Numbered from the stretch's first letter, positions 8,241 to 16,783 are shown. The stretch is 64,000 nucleotides of DNA from CBDCRK01 sp965220955 (GCA_965220955.1 CBDCRK010000024.1:14291-78290), one strand, 5' to 3'. Translations and numbers: made by a program. Notes: generated from the letters alone by a model not told the origin.

Positions 8241-9443
8241 TTATACCTTTCGCGCTCTTAACCCGGTCTCCTTTACCAGCAGGAAAATAAGGGACGAGAG
8301 TACATAGCATCCACCCCAAAAGGCAAAGCCGGCTAGTGGCTGGGCACTTACTAGACTCATGCCAATGAGGGGAGAGATAAGTCCGCCCAGATAGCCAGCC
8401 GTTACCGCTACTCCTATCGCTGAGCCAGCTAGCGCGGGGCCGACTCCTTCCATCTCCAAGGGGACCACAAAGGCTATGGCACCTGCTCCAGCCACAAACC
8501 CTGCCAAAAGGGTCGAAATCCACAGGGAAGTGCCCAGGGTGTAAGCCATTAGGAAGACAAAAATGCCGTTGGCCAGTACCCCGAGAAAGAAGAAAATCTT
8601 CCTGAGACCCACTCGGTCCGAGAGTGTGGGCAGCAAGAAGGTTCCCACAACAGCGGCCCATAGGAACCCTGAGATCACAGTACCAGTAGCGGTGGGGGTC
8701 ATTCCCCGAACCGTAGAAAAATAGGTGGGCGCATAGCCAATGAATCCTATGTAGCCGCCGAAGGCCATGAGATAAGCTCCCGCTATCAACCAGACATCCC
8801 TCACCTTAAGGACTCGGCTCATAGCCTCTACCACTCCCATCTGGGCTGTTGAACCGCTTGTTGCCAGAGGCCGATCCCGAACGGTGAACAACCAAAAAAA
8901 GCCCAACACCATAGTGAGACCACCCAGAAGATAGGTCAGGTTTCGCCACCCCCCCAAGGACTCAAGTAATAGAGGAACAAACAAAGCTGCCAAAGCTGCC
9001 CCAGAGCCATAGCCGGCCAGGGTGACGCCGTTGGCCAAGCCAAATTCCTGGGGTGGAAACCACATACCCACAGCCTTGGGGACATTGGGAAAGGTAAGGG
9101 CAATGCTCACCCCAAAGAGAAACATCCAAACATACATGATACCAAAGCTAGTCGCCGTTGCTCTCAGGATCAGGAATATCCCCATGAACATCACCCCAAG
9201 TCCCACAACCGGCCTAATACCAAAGCGATCGCCCAAGGCCCCGCCAATAATGGCAAAAAGCAATGGTCCTAGGGAAATCGCCGACCACAGAGTTCCCCAG
9301 TCAGCCAGGGTCAGGCCGAGGTCCTTTATGACCTCAGAGACCACCATGACGACATATGTCCACCCCATCCCGAACGCAATGGCGAATACCAGAAAGGTAT
9401 TAACCAGCACCCACCACCGATACCTCACCTTTTCCTCAGCCAT
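8241..9443 (-). CDS. MFS transporter, copy B of tandem pair
   Basis: A 400-residue paralogue of the adjacent MFS protein. Both MFS loops are kept (GGALGDRFGIRP and LPTLSDRVGLRKI), as is the conserved FPNVPKAVGMWFPPQEFGLA region. Differences cluster in the central loop (around residues 195-210, RPLATSGSTAQMG versus RPQAAGSENQVG) and in some membrane segments, which could shift substrate range. It is the promoter-proximal gene of the pair. No regulator or metabolic enzyme is directly linked, so function beyond solute transport is open. Confidence 0.9.
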   Translation of the reverse strand: MAEEKVRYRWWVLVNTFLVFAIAFGMGWTYVVMVVSEVIKDLGLTLADWGTLWSAISLGPLLFAIIGGALGDRFGIRPVVGLGVMFMGIFLILRATATSFGIMYVWMFLFGVSIALTFPNVPKAVGMWFPPQEFGLANGVTLAGYGSGAALAALFVPLLLESLGGWRNLTYLLGGLTMVLGFFWLFTVRDRPLATSGSTAQMGVVEAMSRVLKVRDVWLIAGAYLMAFGGYIGFIGYAPTYFSTVRGMTPTATGTVISGFLWAAVVGTFLLPTLSDRVGLRKIFFFLGVLANGIFVFLMAYTLGTSLWISTLLAGFVAGAGAIAFVVPLEMEGVGPALAGSAIGVAVTAGYLGGLISPLIGMSLVSAQPLAGFAFWGGCYVLSSLIFLLVKETGLRARKV

Positions 9444-9571
9444 TTCTTACTTCCTTCCCTCAAGAGCTGTGCTTTGATCCACAGCTTTCCAGTAGCTCAC
9501 TACAGCGAATTTGACAGGTGTTCTCCTTAAGGCCGAATACGTCTCAGGAACCTTTCAGGAACCTTTCTCGT

Positions 9572-9745
9572 TCTAAGAAGCTGTCTGAAAAGCCTTCTTC
9601 CCCCCTTTACGAGGGGGGATAGGGGGGATTGGCAACCGACCGCTTAGGGAAATTCCCCCGCGCTACGCGCTCCCCCTACGCGGGTCGCCTCTTTGTCGAA
9701 GGGGAGAAGAAAAATGTCCAGATGACTTTTCAGACAGTCTCTAAG
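9572..9745. mobile_element. MITE-like element with 12-bp terminal inverted repeats
   Basis: CTGTCTGAAAAG at 9581-9592 is repeated in perfect inverse as CTTTTCAGACAG at 9726-9737, enclosing about 130 bp without a gene. The short direct repeat TCTAAG lies just outside both ends (9572-9577 and 9740-9745), as expected of a target duplication. The right copy overlaps the stop codon of the methyltransferase gene. The interior has C-rich and G-rich runs (9601-9630) like those at 57401-57430. No transposase is encoded, so it would move in trans. Confidence 0.6.
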
Positions 9746-10832
9746 GCCGTACCTCATAGTACGCATTGATTGGATTGTTAAAGTCATGGCTCTGGAAGCG
9801 GGTAAAGCCAGCCTTGGTCACCATCTGATGGGCCACCGGCTCAGTAAACCCCACGGTACCCAAGCCAGCACCGCCCGGCTCAGACAGGGCCGAGGACATA
9901 CAACACAGCACCGAGAAGCCGTACATCATGGGCATGAAGGGATTATCGTCTGCCAGGTTCTCCTCGAACGTGGGATTGCTGTGGATGTCGGCAATCAGCC
10001 AAGTCCCATCGCTCTTCAATGCCTTGTAGATAGCATCAATGACCGGAGCAGGATTGGCCATGTCATGCAGGCAATCAAAAGTAGTAATGAAATCGAAGCT
10101 CTTGTCTGCGGGAATGGCGTCACCGTTGACATCGTGGAAAGTAATGTTCTGAATGCCGGCTTGTGCCTTATTCTCTTCTGCTCGCGCTAGAGCATACTTG
10201 GAGATATCGTAGCCATGAAAATCTGACTTGGGGTAAGCCTTAGCCATCTGAATAAGGGCCACACCAGTACCACAGCCCACATCAGCAGCCTTTATCCCCA
10301 CCTCGAGCTTGGCCACAACGCCGTCAAGCTTGGGAAGGGCTCGGGGAACGAGCTGAGTACGAAACCACGGGCTAAGCAGGCGCTCAACGCCGCGGGCTCC
10401 CTCTGGACCAAACGCATCATAGGGCAAGCCAAGTCCGCTCTTGAAGGACTCGGGAAGTCGATCCAACACAGCCATCTGCTGCGGTAGAGCACAGAACCCT
10501 CCGGCAGCAAAGGTCGGGCTATCCTCGTTTGCCAGAACCAATGCCGATTCAGGCGACAACTCGAAGCGCCCGTCCCCCTTGTAGTCAATCAGACCGGAAA
10601 CCGCCTGTCCCTGCAACCACTCGCGAATCCAGCGTTCGTGCAGACCCGTCTTGTCAGCTAGCTCCTGGCTGGTGACCGATCCAGCATTTTCTAGAGCTCG
10701 ATACAGGCCGAGGCGATCACCCAGAAAAATCATTCCGGAGGTGACTGCTCCACCAAGGATGCCGAATACATGTCCCGCAGTTTTCTCGAGCTTTTCTCTA
10801 TCTATTTCCTTACTATACGAGCCTTGAGCCAT
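9741..10832 (-). CDS. class I SAM-dependent methyltransferase with winged-helix N-terminus
   Basis: A 363-residue protein. The N-terminal part (about residues 15-110) is a dimerisation/winged-helix region as in O-methyltransferase-like and Rv2258c-like proteins (TSQELADKTGLHERWIREWL). The C-terminal half carries the SAM-binding motif I AADVGCGTGVALIQMA, the acidic residue after strand two (FHGYDIS) and the motif DFITTFDCLHDMANP. No membrane segment, so cytosolic. The methyl acceptor is unknown. The start has AGGAGGATT upstream. The stop codon lies inside the flanking direct repeat of the MITE-like element. Confidence 0.88.
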   Translation of the reverse strand: MAQGSYSKEIDREKLEKTAGHVFGILGGAVTSGMIFLGDRLGLYRALENAGSVTSQELADKTGLHERWIREWLQGQAVSGLIDYKGDGRFELSPESALVLANEDSPTFAAGGFCALPQQMAVLDRLPESFKSGLGLPYDAFGPEGARGVERLLSPWFRTQLVPRALPKLDGVVAKLEVGIKAADVGCGTGVALIQMAKAYPKSDFHGYDISKYALARAEENKAQAGIQNITFHDVNGDAIPADKSFDFITTFDCLHDMANPAPVIDAIYKALKSDGTWLIADIHSNPTFEENLADDNPFMPMMYGFSVLCCMSSALSEPGGAGLGTVGFTEPVAHQMVTKAGFTRFQSHDFNNPINAYYEVRP

Positions 10833-11000
10833 ACTTTAATCCTCCTCTCTGGTTGAGTGTGTCATAACCTATTTGGCCAGGCGCCTCCTGTCAACGAGTC
10901 AATTCTTGACCCAGCACCTATTTTCAAGACGCCCATCTTTGCAAGACACTCATCATGGGGTCCATTGGGTAAATTTTCGATCATTTGTGCATTTCTCACC

Positions 11001-12080
11001 TCACTGACGGAAGTTTCGTCGGTATACCAGGTAATTGGCGCAGATATAGGCACCCAGCTTCTCAGCAGTACGGCGTGAGGGCCAGTTATCGTCTACAACC
11101 AGCGTATAGCTCAGGTACTTTGCCCCGCGGCGGACAAGCTCCAGGAACCCATACCCGGCCATAGCCAGATTCACCCCTTGTCCTCGTGCTGATTCGCATA
11201 CCCCAATGGCCAGAAGGTTGAGCCTTTCTGAGTCCTTAAGCCCGCGACCCGATTTCAGCACAACCTTGGAGGCACGCTCTGGCGTGACATACAGCATGCC
11301 AACGGGTTGGCCATCCCGATAAGCAAGGACAGAGGTATCCAGCGTACCGAGCGGTTTGAGAATCTTGAAAAGAAAGGATATTTCCTCCTCTGTCATTGGT
11401 GTCCAGCCCCAGTGCGCTTTAAAGGTGTCATTAAAGGTGGCAGTAAAATCCGCCACACAGAGATCCGGGGGAAGCTCGCGGAGTGGCAGGATCTCATACC
11501 CACTACAACGGGCTGCCTCAAGCGCGCTCTCCCAGCGAGCTACTAACTCGGGGCGAACCTCGATCTTATAATCAACGAACCCTTTCTCTGACTCAAAACC
11601 CGCGTCTTTAAGGAACGAATGATAATAGGCGGGATTGTGGCGTAAAATGCGTGGGGGCAGGGATTCGTAGTCATCGATGACAAAGGGGTTCTCTTGCCTG
11701 GCAAAACCCGCGCGCGCTGCTCTGATACCCTGGCTCTGCAGCCACTGACAAGCCTCGTCCAGCAAAAGCTTGGTTGCCTGGCGAGCATCAGGCAGTGCCT
11801 CAAACCAACAGATATGACCCAGACGCTCCTGCCAGTGCTGATTGTAGCGTTCATTTACCACCGCAAGCACTCGGGCAAGAATCCGACTGCCCTCGCGTAC
11901 CACCAGTGGGCGCATTATTTGTCCCTCGGCAAAGGGGTTATCTGTTGTAAGAATAGACAGCTTCCATGACAAATCCTCCGGCCATCTGGCATCACGGTAC
12001 TCGTAGACCTGATCGTAGAACCGGATGAACTCGGTCAGAGCCTCCTTGCTCTCTAGGGTCTCAACTTTAAGAGCAGCCAC
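11001..12080 (-). CDS. large GNAT-type acetyltransferase-like protein
   Basis: A 359-residue protein that begins at GTG 12080 with AAGGAGG seven bases upstream. The C-terminal third has a GNAT acetyl-CoA loop ESARGQGVNLAMAGYGFLEL and the following DDNWPSRRTAEKLGA, where acetyltransferases bind and align the cofactor. The N-terminal half (RFYDQVYEYRDARWP and the later ARAGFARQENPFVIDDYE) is typical of a widespread family of uncharacterised two-domain GNAT-like proteins. Substrate unknown. It lies upstream of the methyltransferase on the same strand, 168 bases apart, so joint transcription is possible but not shown. Confidence 0.75.
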   Translation of the reverse strand: MAALKVETLESKEALTEFIRFYDQVYEYRDARWPEDLSWKLSILTTDNPFAEGQIMRPLVVREGSRILARVLAVVNERYNQHWQERLGHICWFEALPDARQATKLLLDEACQWLQSQGIRAARAGFARQENPFVIDDYESLPPRILRHNPAYYHSFLKDAGFESEKGFVDYKIEVRPELVARWESALEAARCSGYEILPLRELPPDLCVADFTATFNDTFKAHWGWTPMTEEEISFLFKILKPLGTLDTSVLAYRDGQPVGMLYVTPERASKVVLKSGRGLKDSERLNLLAIGVCESARGQGVNLAMAGYGFLELVRRGAKYLSYTLVVDDNWPSRRTAEKLGAYICANYLVYRRNFRQ

Positions 12081-12218
12081 GTCTAAACCTCCTTTTCCTA
12101 AACTCCTTTTGACACTCGCTCCGTTCTATCATGAAAATTTGGCTTCGTAAGCATAGATAAGAGTCTATACGAACCTCTTTCTCCCCCTCACCCTCCAGGG
12201 ATGAGGAAAATTATAAGG

Positions 12219-12247
12219 TTGACACCATAGAGAGCCACAATTAGCAT
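12219..12247 (+). promoter_or_regulatory. candidate sigma-70 promoter for the VOC gene
   Basis: TTGACA at 12219-12224, a 17-base spacer, and TAGCAT at 12242-12247. It lies in the 314-base gap (12081-12394) before the VOC gene and would give a leader of about 140 bases. The gap otherwise shows a C-rich repeat-like stretch near 12180-12200 and no gene. Confidence 0.4.
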
Positions 12248-12394
12248 GTTTATTTGGTCGGAGTGAAAGAAGGATCAACCTAACAAGTAAAAACCCGTAC
12301 TATTGCAAAACACGCGCTTGGTTGGAATAATCGCTTGCCAACAGCTGAATTAACAATGGTTCATGACTTTAACTATAGTCTAAGGAGGGACACC

Positions 12395-13258
12395 ATGGCC
12401 GAGAATTCATATGATCGGACTACGCAGGACGTAGGTAACATCCTGGGAATGGAGCATGTTAATGTAACCGTTCCCGACCAAACCCTAGCCCTACAGTTCT
12501 ATATTTCGGGGTTAGGGTTCACCCGGGATCCCTATATGATGGTTGGCACGGAAAATATGTGGGTCAATATTGGGCAACAACAATTCCATTTGCCCACACG
12601 CGCCCCACAGGTAATTCCAGGCCACATTGGGATAGTAGTTCCAGACCTCAATGCCCTGGAATCACGTCTTAAGAGGGTGCAAGACAAGTTGACCGGCACG
12701 GCATTTGCCTGCTCGGTTGAAAATGGGTACATAGCGGTCACCTGTCCCTGGGGAAATCAGCTACGGTGCTATGCACCCGACCCACAATTTGGTGATATGA
12801 CCCTAGGCATGCCGTATGTGGAATTTTTGGTCAGACCAGGCACAGCTGCAGGGATCGGGCAATTCTACAAGGAGGTGATGGGCGCCCCCAGTAGCCTGAC
12901 CCAGGACATGCAGAGTACGGCGACCGAGGTAAGAGTGGGTTACACGCAAAAGTTAATTTTTCGCGAAACTAATGAGGAGCTGCCAGACTACGATGGTCAT
13001 CATATTGCCGTATACCTAGCAAACTTCTCGGGTCCCCATGCGTTTCTCAAGCGTCTGAACCTCATTACGCAAGAATCCGATGCTCACCAGTACCGTTTTC
13101 AGGATATTGTCCACCCTGAGACGGGCCGCACGTTACACATGATTGAGCACGAGATTCGCAGCATGTATCACCCCATGTATGGACGAGAGATGGTGAACCG
13201 CAATGCTGGGCAACACATCATGGCCTATGTCCGAGGTCGTGATGCCTTTGCTAGCTAA
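12395..13258 (+). CDS. two-domain VOC (glyoxalase/dioxygenase fold) protein
   Basis: A 287-residue protein. The ATG at 12395 is chosen because AAGGAGG lies six bases before it; an in-frame ATG at 12335 has no such site. Two vicinal-oxygen-chelate modules are seen: the first opens with MEHVNVTVPDQTLALQFY (His metal ligand) and the second around YVEFLVRPGTAAGIGQFY, ending with IAVYLANFSGPHAF and HMIEHEIRSMYHP. The fold is shared by glyoxalase I and extradiol dioxygenases and holds a divalent metal. Reaction unknown. A strong terminator follows 30 bases downstream. It is monocistronic. Confidence 0.8.
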   Translation: MAENSYDRTTQDVGNILGMEHVNVTVPDQTLALQFYISGLGFTRDPYMMVGTENMWVNIGQQQFHLPTRAPQVIPGHIGIVVPDLNALESRLKRVQDKLTGTAFACSVENGYIAVTCPWGNQLRCYAPDPQFGDMTLGMPYVEFLVRPGTAAGIGQFYKEVMGAPSSLTQDMQSTATEVRVGYTQKLIFRETNEELPDYDGHHIAVYLANFSGPHAFLKRLNLITQESDAHQYRFQDIVHPETGRTLHMIEHEIRSMYHPMYGREMVNRNAGQHIMAYVRGRDAFAS

Positions 13259-13287
13259 AGGGCCCCGAAGGGCGATCATTTAGCAGC

Positions 13288-13330
13288 CGAAAAAGGAGGC
13301 CACAGCAGATATGCCCGGCCTCCTTTTTTA
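13288..13330. terminator. bidirectional rho-independent terminator
   Basis: AAAAGGAGGCC at 13291-13301 pairs perfectly with GGCCTCCTTTT at 13317-13327 around a 15-base loop, followed by a T run on the plus strand and preceded by A residues that give a T run on the minus strand. It sits between the convergent VOC and hydrolase genes and can serve both. Confidence 0.85.
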
Positions 13331-13360
13331 GTTCCTGCCTCTTAGATCTCTTCTTTTGCG

Positions 13361-14167
13361 CTATACACTCTGCCGATCAAGGAATCCGCTCAGTGTCTTG
13401 ATGAATCGACTACGTGCCTCGGTGACAAACCCATGGCCGGCATCATCAAAAATAGCCAGCTCAGCACCCGGAATCTCACGCGCCAGAATCTCGGAGTTGG
13501 CCGCCGGGATCAGGACATCGTTGCGTCCGGTTGCTACCAGGGTTGGCGCGGTAATCTCTTTAAGCTGCTTGTAAACTCTGAGCGTCATAGTTGCTTGGAA
13601 ATGGCGTTCAAAAGCAAAGCGTGGGGTTGCATGGGCAATGGCCCGCTGAAGTTGGGTCTCTAGTTCATCACGGTGTGTGCGAATAAACTCTTCGGAAAAG
13701 GAAAGCTTCCAACCTTCCCGGCCTGCTTCTTCCGGAGTCATGTCAGCCCGACCTTCCAAAGCTTTTAGTGACTCCGGGGGGGCTGGGACTGAGTGTTTGC
13801 CGCCGGGCGTAGTACAACCGAGAATAAGGCTGGCAACATTTTGCGGGTAGTGAATTGCCAGTTCCTGAGCAATCATTCCACCCATGGACACGCCCAAAAC
13901 ATGCGCACGGGGAATGTTGAGGGTGCCGAGTAAGCCAACCGCGTCGTTAGCAAACATAGCAATCGAGTAGGGCTCATCCGGTTTGTCTGACAGACCGGTA
14001 CCGCGGTTGTCGTAGGTAATGACCTTATGGGTCTGGCTCATTGCCTGGACAAACTCCGGATCCCAGGCTGCAGCAGGCGCGCCCAAACCCATGACCAGCA
14101 AAAGGGGCTGTCCTTGGCCGTCAATTTCATAGTGCAGATTGATTCCGTCAACCTGAGCGTATGGCAT
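13361..14167 (-). CDS. alpha/beta hydrolase, 3-oxoadipate-lactonase-like
   Basis: A 268-residue hydrolase. The ATG at 14167 is favoured by the upstream AGAGGAGG, which itself contains an in-frame upstream ATG. The catalytic machinery is complete: nucleophile elbow GVSMGGMI (Ser), an Asp in GRNDVLIP and His in DDAGHGFVTEARS. The opening MPYAQVDGINLHYEIDGQGQ and the DNRGTGLSDKP block are typical of the 3-oxoadipate enol-lactonase/pimeloyl-esterase type. Cytosolic. The substrate is not deducible from context. It shares the bidirectional terminator with the VOC gene. Confidence 0.9.
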   Translation of the reverse strand: MPYAQVDGINLHYEIDGQGQPLLLVMGLGAPAAAWDPEFVQAMSQTHKVITYDNRGTGLSDKPDEPYSIAMFANDAVGLLGTLNIPRAHVLGVSMGGMIAQELAIHYPQNVASLILGCTTPGGKHSVPAPPESLKALEGRADMTPEEAGREGWKLSFSEEFIRTHRDELETQLQRAIAHATPRFAFERHFQATMTLRVYKQLKEITAPTLVATGRNDVLIPAANSEILAREIPGAELAIFDDAGHGFVTEARSRFIKTLSGFLDRQSV

Positions 14168-14224
14168 ATCTCCTCCTCTCATTTCCTGCAGAGTTTTTGT
14201 CTATGCATGCCCTTTTAGCAAGGA

Positions 14225-14437
14225 CTGACAGGGATTGCCAGGACAAGGCTGTCTGCTATAGAAGTGGCCTTATGCAAACAGGTGAACTTTCACCTGGAGC
14301 ACCATCTCTACCCCTCGGTGCCATTCTATAACTTGCTCCGCCTCCATAGGCTATTGCAGCATGTGGAGTATTCCCACAAGCACGGCTATTGCGAGGCCTT
14401 TGTGACAGCCTACGCAGGCTGGCAAGGGCGTGAATAG
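14225..14437 (+). pseudogene. fatty acid desaturase C-terminal remnant
   Basis: The plus-strand frame ending at TAG 14435-14437 contains NFHLEHHLYPSVPFYNLLRL, the third histidine box (HxxHH) and following segment of membrane fatty-acid desaturases. The remaining C-terminus (HRLLQHVEYSHKHGYCEAF) also fits. There is no start codon, no membrane segments and no first or second histidine box upstream. The fragment abuts the 5' end of the hydrolase gene and cannot encode a working enzyme. Confidence 0.75.
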
Positions 14438-14480
14438 GACTCTTGGGACATCCAGCTAGGCTCGCTCTCAGGCGTTACGG

Positions 14481-14590
14481 CTAAGACTGCGCAATCATGC
14501 CGCCCATCGAAGCTCCGATCACATGCGCTCGGTCGATGGACAACTCCTTCATTAACGCAACCGTATCCGCAGCCATATCATTTAAGGTTG
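14481..14590 (-). pseudogene. alpha/beta hydrolase core remnant
   Basis: The minus strand encodes LNDMAADTVALMKELSIDRA, then HVIGASMGGMIAQ and a TAG. This is the nucleophile-elbow region of an alpha/beta hydrolase, with neither N- nor C-terminal parts. It differs in sequence from the intact hydrolase at 13361-14167, so it is not a simple duplicate. The 190 bases between it and the toxin/antitoxin genes (14591-14783) show nothing recognisable. Confidence 0.7.
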
Positions 14591-14783
14591 TTCTGAAACA
14601 GGAAGTCGTAGTCTTCTTGAGTTGCAGGGCGAAGTGAAACTGCCATCATCTTTCTCGACACGAGCTAACACCGCCAGTCACCTACTGCTGCCCAAAGGGG
14701 GTTTCTCACGTTCCCTCAGAATCGCAAGCGGGCGGCGGTCAGATACAGTGGCTGTGTTAGACAGCGTCTCAGCGTGGGAGATA

Positions 14784-15008
14784 TTACTTCCTAGCAGTTC
14801 CGCTCGACCCTGCGCCGAATACTTCGTTAAAGAACTCCGCTTGTTGCAACTGCGCTTGCCATTGTCGATGGCGTTTGACCGATTCCGTGCGTTTCTTCCT
14901 CGTTAAGGTCAAGAAACGGCTTGCCTCGACCGGTCCGAGTTCCTTTATCAGAACATCAACCGCTTTCGTAATAAGCTGCTCTTCGTCTGTAAAGATGCTG
15001 GTTTTCAC
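14784..15008 (-). CDS. probable antitoxin of PIN-toxin pair
   Basis: A 74-residue charged protein (KAVDVLIKELGPVEASRFLT, then RTESVKRHRQWQAQLQQAEF) whose ATG overlaps the toxin stop by four bases (ATGA), indicating translational coupling. The sequence matches the type of small helical partner I associate with PIN-domain genes of the LYLDICTLxRPFDD group. The expected role is to bind and inhibit the toxin and to repress its promoter; that role is inferred from linkage. The order is unusual because the toxin gene comes first. Confidence 0.6.
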   Translation of the reverse strand: MKTSIFTDEEQLITKAVDVLIKELGPVEASRFLTLTRKKRTESVKRHRQWQAQLQQAEFFNEVFGAGSSGTARK

Positions 15009-15463
15009 TTCAGGTTCTCCGCAATAGTAAACTCAACAGGGTTCATCGCTGTCACCGTGAGCTTGTCTCTTCTGCACTTCCTTACTAACCTATCATCACA
15101 GGAGAGGAAGAAGCCAACCGTGGCCTCGGCAAATGCGACATGAGCAGCATCAGCAATGCCGAAATTCCTGGAGTGGAGATCTTCCGCTCTTGCTCGTGCG
15201 GCTGCCAAGTCACATTGAGCCGCTGTCCCAAGTTTCTCCAGTATAGCTACGATTTCTCGTCGTTCTTCCGCGTCGTTTATTGCATTGGCTTCTGCAAAAT
15301 GCACAGGAGAGACAACCATGACATAGCGTGCATCCTGAAGAGCTTGGAGGATCAGGTAATAAGCATTGGTCTCAAGTCGAATGCGCATCAGGCTTTGGTC
15401 GTCGAAAGGACGGCAGAGGGTGCAAATGTCAAGGTAGAGTCTGTTCCTGTTCTGACGCTCCAT
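15005..15463 (-). CDS. PIN-domain protein, probable VapC-like toxin
   Basis: A 152-residue PIN-domain protein. The acidic metal-binding residues are visible in order: Asp in LYLDICTLCRPFDDQ, Glu in HFAEANAI, Asp in GIADAAHVAFAEA and Asp in LSCDDRLVRK. PIN proteins of this kind are Mg2+-dependent ribonucleases acting as toxins. It is followed by a small coupled gene that is likely the antitoxin. Gene order is toxin then antitoxin. The upstream 15464-15706 stretch contains no clear promoter or gene. Confidence 0.8.
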   Translation of the reverse strand: MERQNRNRLYLDICTLCRPFDDQSLMRIRLETNAYYLILQALQDARYVMVVSPVHFAEANAINDAEERREIVAILEKLGTAAQCDLAAARARAEDLHSRNFGIADAAHVAFAEATVGFFLSCDDRLVRKCRRDKLTVTAMNPVEFTIAENLK

Positions 15464-15706
15464 GCTAGCCCTTATAGAGCGCTGCTCTGTGCTTTTCTAT
15501 GCCTTCTCCTATCGCTGGCTAACTATTGAGTCTATAGCTTGCCTCTCAGTGGTATATCCCGCCAAGCGGTAGTTGTGCCAGCAATCAACAAAATCCTTAG
15601 AATATCCTTTAGTCATACCAACTTTGCCAACTCTTTTCTCTCCGGCCTTTGTCGATAAATACCCCTATCTATTCCGGGCATGAGGCACCCACCGCATCCT
15701 CATAGG

Positions 15707-15890
15707 TTAATCCCTCTGTTCAAGCACTACATCTATGGCTAACTTGCCTTCCTTGGCAGCATCCCGGACAAAGCGACACCGGCAACACTCTGCTCCGGTC
15801 GAGATGGTGGTGGGACGCTCGGTCCGCACCGGGCAATTCGAGGCATCTACTATATCCATCCAGTTCCGGTGAACAAATTTCCTAGATGCT
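15707..15890 (-). pseudogene. C-terminal remnant resembling L-2-amino-thiazoline-4-carboxylate hydrolase
   Basis: The minus strand reads KFVHRNWMDIVDASNCPVRT, then ERPTTISTGAECCRCRFVRD and a stop at 15707-15709. The ending with RT-x-T-x-x-x-G-x-x-C-C-x-x-R-F resembles the C-terminus of the ATC-hydrolase-like family (usually TGGDCCDFRF). There is no start codon and a stop lies directly upstream, so only about 60 residues remain. Confidence 0.45.
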
Positions 15891-15917
15891 GATTACGCAA
15901 GCATGACAAAGCTTGCT

Positions 15918-15939
15918 GTCATTCCCGCGAAGCTTGTCC
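15918..15939. repeat. dispersed repeat, copy 1
   Basis: A 22-base stretch with core ATTCCCGCGAAGCTTGTC that recurs as its exact reverse complement at 53102-53123. It is the kind of intergenic repeat found at many sites in a genome. Confidence 0.8.
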
Positions 15940-15970
15940 TCGAGAAACTGGGGAGCAGAAATCCAGCTGA

Positions 15971-16783
15971 TCACGTTAGGACCGGACGAGGTTTCGATGG
16001 TGGTAACTCTCCTTGCTCCTGGTCGCTAGACAATTCTTCCTTGACATCTACACCACTGGTCTGGAGCTGCTTCATGCTTTCCACCAACCGTAGAATCCGT
16101 CTGGCTGCTGCTTGGGGAGCCACGCCACGGGCGTGGATGTTGGAGATCAGATTGCGGTTGGCATCTGTGTGCTCAGCCTGTGGCTGATAGGCCATATATG
16201 CGGACAGGCTTTCTGCAGTTGCCAAGCCAGGTCGTTCACCAATGAGCAGGACAACCACAGTGGGATGAAGCAGTTCGCCAATGTTGTTCATAACTCCTAC
16301 ACGACAATAGCGAATCAAGAACGGCTGTCCAAAACGCCATCCACGCTTCCGGGCACCCCGTTCCAGAGCCTCAAGCAATGCCGGAACCTGGGCTACCACG
16401 GCGGCTGCGGACAGACCATCGCCGATCACGACCTGTAGGTCGACCCCAGCAGGGCAGCGACGAACAACTTCGGCTTGGGCCGCTCTGCTCAAACTGCGGC
16501 CAAAGTCCGGGCGCATGAGGTACTCGGCCTTGGAGCTGGCCCCAGTAGTGACCTCAAACAATCCCCAGCGCTCGATAAATAGCTGGCCGAAATCACCCAA
16601 CAAATCGATTTCCCTATGTACAGCGTCCATAGCAGCGGCATGGTCCTCTCTCAATTCAAGCTGAGTTGTTGTTCGATAGGAAGGACCCGCACGGCCCACA
16701 AGAATACGCGCTGGGGTTCGCGTCCGAACCGCATTCACCAGATCGGAAAGGTCGGAAGATTCTGATTTGGATAGCTTTGCCAT
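15971..16783 (-). CDS. eutC: ethanolamine ammonia-lyase small subunit EutC
   Basis: A 270-residue small subunit of the adenosylcobalamin-dependent lyase that converts ethanolamine to acetaldehyde and ammonia. The frame is open further upstream, but homology begins at ATG 16783 (MAKLSKSESSDLSDLVN). Family features are RTPARILVGRAGPSYRT near residues 30-45, DFGRSLS, LQVVIGDGLSAAAV and the cobalamin-side stretch VVVLLIGERPGLATAESLSAYMAY in two pieces. It lies 40 bases downstream of eutB. The C-terminal tail is acidic and less conserved. No other eut genes (shell proteins, reactivase EutA, adenosyltransferase) are near. Confidence 0.93.
   Translation of the reverse strand: MAKLSKSESSDLSDLVNAVRTRTPARILVGRAGPSYRTTTQLELREDHAAAMDAVHREIDLLGDFGQLFIERWGLFEVTTGASSKAEYLMRPDFGRSLSRAAQAEVVRRCPAGVDLQVVIGDGLSAAAVVAQVPALLEALERGARKRGWRFGQPFLIRYCRVGVMNNIGELLHPTVVVLLIGERPGLATAESLSAYMAYQPQAEHTDANRNLISNIHARGVAPQAAARRILRLVESMKQLQTSGVDVKEELSSDQEQGELPPSKPRPVLT

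Noticed and set aside
15509..15616. 35-codon minus frame upstream of the PIN toxin (TKGYSKDFVDCWHNYRLAGY)
   Set aside because: No ribosome site and no family recognised; too short to support.
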